5,660 nucleotides of DNA from Acidiferrobacter sp. (GTDB taxonomy: Bacteria > Pseudomonadota > Gammaproteobacteria > Acidiferrobacterales > Acidiferrobacteraceae), in NCBI GenBank assembly GCA_027335965.1, contig DAHWGZ010000113.1:1-5660 (forward strand), in the 5' to 3' direction. Each line of letters begins with the position of its first letter. Positions within the stretch are counted from its first letter, which is position 1. The notes beneath the pieces were generated by a model. It was not told the DNA's origin. It searched no databases and worked only from the letters and a program-made list of their open reading frames with translations. Below, one piece after another: positions 1-4,881 of the stretch. The translations under genes and the position numbers were made by a program.

Positions 1-990
1 CAGGGCCACGTTCAGCACCGTTTTCTTGGTCTCTTCGGCCTGCTTGATTTCTTGGCCTATGCGTGGAACGTCGGCGGATAGCTGCTCATGGGCGGCCGTC
101 ATGTTCGCCATGTCCGACCGATCTTTTTCGGCGCTTTCCGCAAGACGGCTGGCGGATTCCATCATCCAGCGCAGAGAGTGCAGCACGATCTCCTTGCCGA
201 CCCCATAGGTGGACTGAAGCAGCGACAGTTCTTTTTCCGCCGAGGCAATCTCGCTCCTGGTCATGACGACCTCGTTGGTGCAATCCTGGAGGCCCGTCAC
301 GATGTCGGAGACCTGGGTGTCCTTCGGCAGAAGATAGTCCTTCAGGCGGGACACTATGTCATTTGAGACGCCGCCTTTGAACGTGGCCTCGATCAAGCTG
401 GCATAAAGGCTTCGGTCGTGTCCCATGGACATGCCGGAGGGTAGAATGCCTGCCTCGTAAAGGGCCTGGCAATATTCCCCCACCGTATTGCGGTCGGAGA
501 CATCCAGGCCGCGCGCGGCGCAATGGCGCTTAAAGTCGGCGAACGGTGGGAAGACCTCTTCCTCGCCGTCCTCTTTCGCCATAATGGCGTTGAGCTCCAA
601 CCCCCGAGGGTCGCGGATCAGCCAGCGCTTGAATTCGGCACTGCCGTCGGATGGCTCGATGTAGACCCCCGCGACCAGCCGGCCCCCCGCCCTGGTGGTG
701 ATGTCGAGGGCGACATACGCAAAACCATAACGGGGATCGATGCTTTCAGCCAACACATCCACCCCCGCTTTCCGGGCATCCTTCACCTCGGAAATCGGGC
801 GGATATTGAGCGCCTTCCGATCGGGCAACAAGGCGTAGCCCAGGCACATGGTCAGGGTGCTCTTGCCGGCGCCGGTCGGCCCCACCAGGCCCGTCAGCGG
901 GCCGTCATCCAGGTCGAGGACCTCGCACCCTTCGACGCCTCGCCAGCCGATGTAGGCGATACGATCAATTCTGGGCGTCGTCGATGCCAC
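1..990 (-). CDS. mukB: MukB/MksB-type SMC ATPase of a condensin (N-terminal 330 codons, runs off left edge)
   Basis: This is the ATPase subunit of a MukBEF-type condensin, which binds and organises (or, in Wadjet relatives, attacks) DNA using ATP. Visible: a Walker A motif GPTGAGKS at residues 37-44, preceded by a short beta-rich start (YIGWRGVEG, 13-21) that lines up with the E. coli MukB N-terminus. A block at 193-222 (RSLYASLIEA, then KGG, then LKDYLLP) closely follows MukB's YRLIEASLYGG...LRDYLLPE. After about residue 235 the sequence turns into heptad-like helix, the start of the coiled coil. The rest of the protein, including Walker B, is outside the window; the family is about 1,000-1,500 aa. 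I chose the GTG at 990-988 because GGGGAGG lies 6 nt upstream and the following frame is open to base 1. It overlaps the end of mukE by 26 bp, so the two are probably translationally coupled. It could equally be JetC of a Wadjet system; family assignment is strong, subfamily is open. Confidence 0.88.
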   Translation of the reverse strand, partial: MASTTPRIDRIAYIGWRGVEGCEVLDLDDGPLTGLVGPTGAGKSTLTMCLGYALLPDRKALNIRPISEVKDARKAGVDVLAESIDPRYGFAYVALDITTRAGGRLVAGVYIEPSDGSAEFKRWLIRDPRGLELNAIMAKEDGEEEVFPPFADFKRHCAARGLDVSDRNTVGEYCQALYEAGILPSGMSMGHDRSLYASLIEATFKGGVSNDIVSRLKDYLLPKDTQVSDIVTGLQDCTNEVVMTRSEIASAEKELSLLQSTYGVGKEIVLHSLRWMMESASRLAESAEKDRSDMANMTAAHEQLSADVPRIGQEIKQAEETKKTVLNVAL

Positions 991-1609
991 TGTCGTCCTC
1001 CCCATCTTCTTCGTCGGAACCGGCATCGTGGAACACAACGCCTCTCTCGATTGTCATCCTGATCCTTGCGTTTTCGTCAGGCGCATTGTCATGCCTGGCG
1101 AATTCCGCAAACCGGTTGATGGCTTCCAAGGGCCGGAAGCGGTCGCCACGGATTTCTATGAAACAAAGGTCCGCCAGAATTTTCAAGGCACCCCCGATGG
1201 CGAGGGTGATTCGGTCGTCCACCACGCTTTCCTTGCGTCCCGGCGCGTAGACTTGCTGCAGAACATCCTTGGGCACCGTGGTCTCGATCTCATGGAGAAT
1301 CTGTGTCGTCTGTATCCAACCCGAGAGCCGGGTGATTTCCGGGTCCCTCGCCTTGAGCGCGATGAATATGCCCAGATGAACGCAGGTCTTTGGCAGCAGA
1401 CGCGACCGCAACTTTGCGTTCGGGGCGGTCAAAAAGAAAAACCCGTCCTGGTGTTGCGTCAAGGTCGCCCCGTAATTTGCGTAGAAACCTTTGAGCTCAT
1501 CGTGGTTTTTGCACAACCAGTCATAGGCAACGAGGCTGGACCGGTTAATGTGTCCGCCGCGGCGCAGCACCACATCCACGTCGACAAAGCGCTTATCCAA
1601 GTAGTTCAC
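965..1609 (-). CDS. mukE: MukE-type condensin accessory subunit
   Basis: MukE is the dimeric winged-helix (KITE) subunit that binds the kleisin MukF and DNA and modulates the MukB ATPase. The 214-aa product compares with about 234 aa in E. coli. Conserved blocks line up along its length: VLRRGGHI (14-21; E. coli LRSGRHI), ELKGFYANYG (38-47; EEFYARYN), DGFFFL (55-60; EGFFYL), and RFAEFAR (166-172; RFGADVR) near the end. The C-terminus is a strongly acidic tail (198-212, rich in D and E), as in E. coli MukE. An in-frame start further upstream (1714) would add 35 Arg-rich residues read through mukF; I reject it because the GTG at 1609 has AAGGG 7 nt upstream and starts exactly at the conserved region. 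It overlaps the mukF stop by 4 bp (GTGA) and mukB by 26 bp, indicating one transcript and coupled translation. Confidence 0.88.
   Translation of the reverse strand: MNYLDKRFVDVDVVLRRGGHINRSSLVAYDWLCKNHDELKGFYANYGATLTQHQDGFFFLTAPNAKLRSRLLPKTCVHLGIFIALKARDPEITRLSGWIQTTQILHEIETTVPKDVLQQVYAPGRKESVVDDRITLAIGGALKILADLCFIEIRGDRFRPLEAINRFAEFARHDNAPDENARIRMTIERGVVFHDAGSDEEDGEDDSGIDDAQN
997..1003 (-). promoter_or_regulatory. Strong ribosome binding site for mukB inside mukE
   Basis: GGGGAGG on the minus strand, 6 nt before the GTG at 990. It lies within the acidic-tail codons of mukE and is the best Shine-Dalgarno match in the operon. It fixes the mukB start at the GTG rather than at a later codon past the Walker A region. 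Confidence 0.75.
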
Positions 1610-2913
1610 TTCGTCACCCTTAGCTCTTCGATTTCTATGTGAGGAGTCACGCGCTTCCAGTCCCTGACGTCCGGGTCGAGCTTGCCGGCCTCCACCATCC
1701 GCCCGATCAGCCAAGCAAAATAGGCGGCAATCCGAAACTCATTGGGCATTTCCGGGAGAACCGCCGAGAACAGGTTGGAGGCGCGCGCCTCGCCGTTGGC
1801 CAGATCCGCCCGCAGGTAACCGATCAGCAGGTCCGGAATGGCATCCGGCGGGACTTCGTCAAACTTGCGCTCCTTGAGCTTCTTCGCCGCGCGCGGGGGA
1901 GGCTTGGAAGGTCCGGCCCTCTCCACATCATCCCTCATCCGCAGGAAGCGTGGCTCATCGGCGACCTCGAGCGACCAACCGGGCGCTTCGGCAATGGCCC
2001 GCTTTAGCGCGTCGGTGATGCGCTTTTGGCGGTCCACGCGAATGATCGTCCGAAGAAAGGAGTGAACGACGCTGTGATGGTCCATCCAGTCGATGGCCCG
2101 TTGGGTTATCCATGCGCTGGTCGATTGCAGGCGACGGGCCAGATCGTCATAAGCCGCATCAAAGCCCTTCGACGAATGCGGTTTCGCCAGTTCCGCGATC
2201 CTGTCGATCAAAGAAAATGCCGTGCTGGTAGAACTGAGAACCGCCTCCTGGAGGTCATCGATGGTCTTGATGACCTGGGAGAGCTGCTCTTCGCACTGGT
2301 TGATCGATTCCTCATTGTTGGCGGTCAGAAGCGTCGGGATGAATTCGCGCATTTCCGCATGGCGGCGATCCAGGGCGTTCTGGTGCCGATGCATGCTGAC
2401 GAGCATATCCCGCAGGGCATGCTGCATCTGGGAAATGACGTCGAAATGCCAATCGTCCGGGGTCGTCGCCTTCTGTGCGTCTTCGACGATCGTCGTCAGC
2501 TGGTTAATGAAGGCCTTGAAGATGGCCGTCAGCGGTTCGCCCGAGAAGCGGGATTGGGCGACATGCCATTCCGCGATGGATTCCCCGAGGGAGGTGAGCT
2601 GGTATTCCGCATCGCCAGAAAGACGCAAACGCGTAAGGTCTGCCTTCGTCAGGCAGCCCGCATTCAGAAGGCGGGTCATGCTCTCGCTCATGCGCCGCTC
2701 GGCTGCCTGCGGATCCTTCACGTCGAGAACATCGATGCGACTGCTCAAATCCTGGATGGCGGAATAGGGGATGGTCAGAAGCCCGTCCGGGTTTCGCTCG
2801 ATTTCGTGCTTGACCGTCGCCAGCAGAGCGATATCCCTTGGCCATAGCTCCAGCCGCCGCTCTTCGGACAGGATAGGCCGGACGATTTCCGCAAAGGGGA
2901 GAGATTGGTCCAT
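1606..2913 (-). CDS. mukF: MukF-type condensin kleisin
   Basis: MukF is the kleisin that bridges two MukB heads and carries the MukE dimers. The 435-aa product matches the E. coli length (about 440). Layout: an N-terminal winged-helix part (about 20-120, with RRMSESMTRLLNAGCLTK at 73-90 and YQLTSLG at 104-110, like E. coli YRLTPLG), a long helical bundle (about 125-310), a basic Pro/Lys linker (335-350), and a C-terminal winged helix. The clearest block is residues 273-297, with IDWMDHH then VHSFLRTIIRVDRQK, corresponding to E. coli [23 protein letters not shown]. The ATG at 2913 is preferred over the start at 3003: the extra 30 residues are Arg-rich and unlike the family, and the ATG sits in a TGATG overlap with an upstream ORF. 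A weak GGGG lies 10 nt upstream. JetA of a Wadjet system is the alternative identity. Confidence 0.88.
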   Translation of the reverse strand: MDQSLPFAEIVRPILSEERRLELWPRDIALLATVKHEIERNPDGLLTIPYSAIQDLSSRIDVLDVKDPQAAERRMSESMTRLLNAGCLTKADLTRLRLSGDAEYQLTSLGESIAEWHVAQSRFSGEPLTAIFKAFINQLTTIVEDAQKATTPDDWHFDVISQMQHALRDMLVSMHRHQNALDRRHAEMREFIPTLLTANNEESINQCEEQLSQVIKTIDDLQEAVLSSTSTAFSLIDRIAELAKPHSSKGFDAAYDDLARRLQSTSAWITQRAIDWMDHHSVVHSFLRTIIRVDRQKRITDALKRAIAEAPGWSLEVADEPRFLRMRDDVERAGPSKPPPRAAKKLKERKFDEVPPDAIPDLLIGYLRADLANGEARASNLFSAVLPEMPNEFRIAAYFAWLIGRMVEAGKLDPDVRDWKRVTPHIEIEELRVTK

Positions 2914-3140
2914 CAGGGCAGCACCCCGAGGAAGGCGGCGTCGCGTTTGCAGTGAACGAAGACGCCGATTGCCCGTCCGCAAGCGAGAACCCCGAGTACA
3001 CAAAGCCGCATCATGGCCCGATTGAAATGGATGTGCGTGGCCGATAAGATGGCCAACATCCCGGCCTTCGAGGCCGCGCCTTCCGTGACCGGTACCATTC
3101 CCATAATACGCAACAAGCTATTGCCCTCCATCTCACTCAA
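2913..3140 (-). CDS. Small unrecognised ORF coupled to mukF (75 aa)
   Basis: I do not recognise this product. Its stop codon overlaps the mukF ATG as TGATG, the arrangement seen for translationally coupled genes. It starts at TTG (3140) or, three codons later, ATG (3131; 72 aa). The frame stays open back to 3176 without another start codon that I favour. The C-terminal half has GC-rich third positions, compatible with coding, and contains a hydrophobic stretch (MMRLCVLGVLACG, about 43-55) followed by basic residues, a possible single membrane segment. The N-terminal part could be a decayed recombinase piece. It may be a genuine leader gene, a translation-coupling peptide, or chance. There is no clear Shine-Dalgarno sequence. 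Confidence 0.3.
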   Translation of the reverse strand: MSEMEGNSLLRIMGMVPVTEGAASKAGMLAILSATHIHFNRAMMRLCVLGVLACGRAIGVFVHCKRDAAFLGVLP

Positions 3141-3238
3141 CGGCGACTGCTTCAGAGAGCGGAACCCTATTTTGTGCTATCGACAATGCACGCCATGATT
3201 CCTTCTGGTCGTGCCTTCCTGCGACTACTATCATTTTA
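3141..3238 (-). other. Intergenic leader upstream of the condensin operon
   Basis: About 100 bases between the hepT relic and the small ORF. On the minus strand the part next to hepT (about 3205-3250) is AT-rich compared with its surroundings (AAATTAATAAAATGATAGTAG is the flavour), so a promoter for the condensin genes is expected here. I do not find a -35/-10 pair with good spacing. No hairpin with a T-run ends the hepT transcript, so read-through from the mntA promoter is possible. Confidence 0.3.
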
Positions 3239-3664
3239 TTAATTTTCACGAAATACGTGGGCGTCGGACCCATCGGTCAGGCAAGGAATGTCCACCGGGC
3301 TTCGACACAGAGACGATTCCAGGTCGCGCTTCATGAGGCTTTTCCCCTTCGCCAAGAACCCCGGAAGCCCCTCCTCCGCGGTATCGCACGCGATCTGTAG
3401 GTTCCCGTTGACATGGCCATGGATCAAGGCGGTTGCGCATACCGAAGATCGCGTTCCAGGCCACGTCACCCTGCGCGGTCTTCCCTATGGCGCTCAGCCC
3501 GGTCGCCGCCTCGTCGATGATTGCGGCATTACGGATCACGCCGCCTTCAACAAGCTCGTCAGCCAGGGATCCGCTGCGCTCTTGCCGGCCCCGTCGCGAT
3601 CCATCTTGTCGGTGGCGCCCTGACTATGTTCCAGGCGGCCCTGGTCGCACGACTCCTTGCTCAT
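3239..3664 (-). pseudogene. hepT: HepT-like HEPN RNase toxin, frameshifted
   Basis: HepT toxins are HEPN-fold RNases with an RX4-6H motif, neutralised by the MntA nucleotidyltransferase that AMPylates a nearby Tyr. Here the gene survives in three frames. The first (ATG at 3664, about 35 meaningful codons, then stop at 3536) has RLEH and DRDGAG. The second (about 3565-3426) gives DELVEGGVIRNAAIIDEAA and then VAWNAIFGMRNRL. The third (about 3425-3239) gives IHGHVNGNLQIACDT and then GLPGFLAK. Joining them reproduces a family-like protein of about 115-140 aa. The break between the last two is a single extra base near 3425, inside the catalytic motif: RNRL in one frame, IHGH in the next. Where relatives read HGY, this copy reads HGH, so the AMPylated Tyr also seems lost. 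Its ATG overlaps the mntA stop (ATGA). Clearly broken unless recoding or sequence error is involved. Confidence 0.72.
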
Positions 3665-3951
3665 GATGCGCGCGCCTCTCGGACCACCTGCTCGCGGAAT
3701 TTGCGGGGAAGATCCAGCGCGGTCAGCACGTCCGCCGACACGCCGATCTCTTTCGTAAGGGCATTCGGCAGGCGCGCCCCATCGAGAAAAGTCGCGCCCC
3801 GCGGAACGTCCGCCACGAGGTCCACGTCACCGTCTGCGGTGTTTTTACCTTGCAGGACGAGACCCGATACGCGGACGCTCCGGGCACCGGGACGCGCGGC
3901 CATTCGCAGCACGGCAACGCAGTGGCTTTGGAGGATTTGGGAGGGTTTCAT
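3661..3951 (-). CDS. mntA: MntA-like nucleotidyltransferase antitoxin, catalytic Ser replaced
   Basis: MntA antitoxins are minimal nucleotidyltransferases that inactivate the partner HepT by AMPylation. The 96-aa frame is full length for the family. It has the family start (MKPSQILQSH), the nucleotidyltransferase core and the typical end (VSADVLTALDLPRKFREQVVREA, split here: VDVLT-like ADVLTALDLP at 72-81, then KFREQV). The expected GSX10DXD motif reads G30-L31, ten residues, D42-V-D44: both Asp are kept but Ser is Leu. This would be expected to impair catalysis. The gene has an upstream promoter at 3985-4013 and overlaps hepT by 4 bp (ATGA). No good Shine-Dalgarno sequence is seen before the ATG. 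With a frameshifted toxin and an altered motif, the pair looks like a decaying toxin-antitoxin module; the gene may already be non-functional though its frame is open. Confidence 0.72.
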   Translation of the reverse strand: MKPSQILQSHCVAVLRMAARPGARSVRVSGLVLQGKNTADGDVDLVADVPRGATFLDGARLPNALTKEIGVSADVLTALDLPRKFREQVVREARAS

Positions 3952-3952
3952 G

Positions 3953-3969
3953 GATTGGCTTAGTCAATC
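3953..3969. promoter_or_regulatory. Small inverted repeat in the mntA leader
   Basis: GATTG (3953-3957) and CAATC (3965-3969) form an inverted repeat with a 7-nt spacer, just upstream of the mntA ATG and downstream of the predicted -10. It could be an operator for autoregulation or a small RNA stem over the start region. Five-base arms are short enough to occur by chance. Confidence 0.2.
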
Positions 3970-3984
3970 ACGAAATTGGATTTC

Positions 3985-4013
3985 AATATAAGACAACGTC
4001 AAAAGGAAATCAA
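3985..4013 (-). promoter_or_regulatory. Sigma70-like promoter for mntA-hepT
   Basis: On the minus strand, TTGATT (4013-4008) and TATATT (3990-3985) are separated by 17 nt. They lie in an AT-rich stretch between the transposase remnant and mntA, with transcription predicted to begin near 3978, about 27 nt before the ATG. It may also be the read-through source for the condensin genes downstream. Confidence 0.5.
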
Positions 4014-4021
4014 CTACGCAA

Positions 4022-4411
4022 TTTAATCTCCGAATTGCGGTTGTGGTTTCCACCATGGCCGATATGTTTGGAATGGCGGATGTCACGGACAACGATTGCG
4101 ATGCCGCCACGGACTGGCTCCCGGCCCGCCAGGACCCCATCCAATGGAAGTTGGCGGCGCCCCATCCGAAAGCCTTGAGCCCGACCTCTCATTGCCGGCC
4201 GCATGGCTGGCATTGCCGGCCGCATGGCTGGCAATGCGGGGCCCCCGAAAACCGTCGCCTGGGCGATCATGCGCGCGCCCACATCTTCCTCTGCCTGCAC
4301 GCCCACACCGTTGAGTGGCCCCTGAAGGGGGCTTGGCGGGAGCGCCTCTTCGCCGATGAAGATCAGGCGGCCCGGACCGCCCGGGACCCGGCGGCGAGCG
4401 CGGGCGCGTGA
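4022..4411 (+). pseudogene. IS1634/IS4-like DDE transposase remnant with internal deletion
   Basis: Two parts of one transposase family lie in the same frame. The first (about 4043-4168: STMADMFGMADVTDNDCDAA, then TDWLPARQDPIQWKLAA) resembles the segment before the catalytic domain in IS1634-type transposases (LADMLGV..., AMDWLLARQDRIEKKLAARHL). The second (about 4245-4411: RRLGDHARAHIFLCLHAH, then VEWPLKGAWRELLF-like and FADEDQAA) resembles the C-terminal end (VRAHIFLCMLAYYVEW...). The whole central catalytic region, several hundred residues, is missing, so the 122-codon frame cannot make an active enzyme. The 21-bp tandem repeat sits at the junction. Just upstream (4022-4042) the frame is open but diverges. 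I saw no terminal inverted repeats and no N-terminus. This is the only plus-strand gene trace in the window. Family naming is from remembered motifs. Confidence 0.62.
4190..4231. repeat. Perfect 21-bp tandem duplication (two copies)
   Basis: Bases 4190-4210 are repeated exactly at 4211-4231; the unit begins CATTGCCGGCC and ends GCATGGCTGG. It is in frame with the transposase remnant and encodes HCRPHGW twice. It lies where the N- and C-terminal transposase pieces meet, so it may have arisen with, or after, the internal deletion. Confidence 0.9.
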
Positions 4412-4641
4412 CCCGAGGCGCGCCTTTGGGCGGCGGCCGCGCGCCGCCGCAGGGGCGCTTCGAGAATCGTCGGGATTTGCCCGGACACCAGTCGGCGCGT
4501 CACCGGCCACCACTCGGCGGCGGAAACCGGCAGCCTCATCAAAGCGGCCCACAAGGTATGCGGACGAACGTCCCGCAGGCGATTGGGGTCCACAGCGCAA
4601 CACGGGCAGTGGATGGGCGTGCGTGATTTTTCTTGTGTGAT
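4412..4641. other. GC-rich stretch without a recognisable gene
   Basis: About 230 bases between the transposase remnant and the 3' end of the tRNA gene. Several open frames exist, as expected at this GC content, but none gives a product I recognise and none continues the transposase. The one structure seen is a GC-only hairpin (GGCGGCG at 4429-4435, CGCCGCC at 4442-4448, 6-nt loop) with no T-run, so not an obvious terminator for the tRNA. Confidence 0.5.
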
Positions 4642-4717
4642 TGGTGGGCCGTCCAGGGCTCGAACCTGGGACCACCTGATTAAGAGTCAGCTGCTCTACC
4701 AACTGAGCTAACGGCCC
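4642..4717 (-). tRNA. tRNA-Lys (anticodon CTT)
   Basis: A complete 76-nt cloverleaf on the minus strand with the 3' CCA encoded. The acceptor stem GGGCCGT pairs perfectly with ACGGCCC, the discriminator is A, the D arm is GCTC AGTTGGTA GAGC, the anticodon loop is CTCTTAA (anticodon CTT, reading AAG), and the T arm is CCAGG TTCGAGC CCTGG. The anticodon stem GCTGA/TCAGG has a G-G mismatch at its outermost pair (27-43), which is unusual but outside the decoding loop. It has its own upstream promoter. tRNA 3' ends are common integration sites, and the DNA beyond this end is accessory in character. Confidence 0.97.
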
Positions 4718-4731
4718 ATGTGACCCGTGTC

Positions 4732-4759
4732 AGTATAAAACCTTTTGGCCGAACGACAA
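4732..4759 (-). promoter_or_regulatory. Sigma70 promoter of tRNA-Lys
   Basis: On the minus strand, TTGTCG (4759-4754), a 16-nt spacer, and TATACT (4737-4732). Transcription is predicted near 4725, about 8 nt before the mature 5' end. The bases after the -10 are GC-containing (GACACGGG), similar to the discriminator of stringently controlled stable-RNA promoters. Confidence 0.6.
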
Positions 4760-4881
4760 GGCTCGCGCTTGCAAAAATCGCGACAAGAGACAGCGGGCGA
4801 TGCCGCCCCTCGACGGGCAACACCCAGGCCCCCAGCCCCCGAGCCGGGGACCCCGATCCCGTTCCGGCGCCACCCTGGTCG

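Noticed and set aside
523..1062. 179-aa plus-strand ORF
   Set aside because: It is antisense to the Walker A-containing mukB segment and has no recognisable family; GC-rich genes routinely leave such open shadow frames.
1028..1642. 204-aa plus-strand ORF
   Set aside because: Antisense shadow of mukE, whose minus-strand product aligns with MukE throughout.
2026..2847. 273-aa plus-strand ORF
   Set aside because: Antisense shadow of mukF; no family resemblance, while the minus strand carries clear MukF blocks.
2914..3003. Longer mukF N-terminus from an upstream start
   Set aside because: The added 30 residues are Arg-rich, unlike MukF, and the ATG at 2913 gives the family length and a TGATG overlap.
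4190..4231. Tandem 21-bp repeats as a CRISPR array
   Set aside because: Only two directly abutting copies with no spacers, located inside a transposase remnant.
4429..4448. GC hairpin as a tRNA terminator
   Set aside because: No T-run on either side and almost 200 bases from the tRNA end; stems like this are common in such GC-rich DNA.
4010..4702. 230-aa minus-strand ORF beginning MVEQLTLNQVVPGSSPGRPT
   Set aside because: Its first residues are the well-known translation of a tRNA gene read in a coding frame, and the rest is low-complexity Arg/Ala/Pro sequence over the spacer and the antisense of the transposase remnant.
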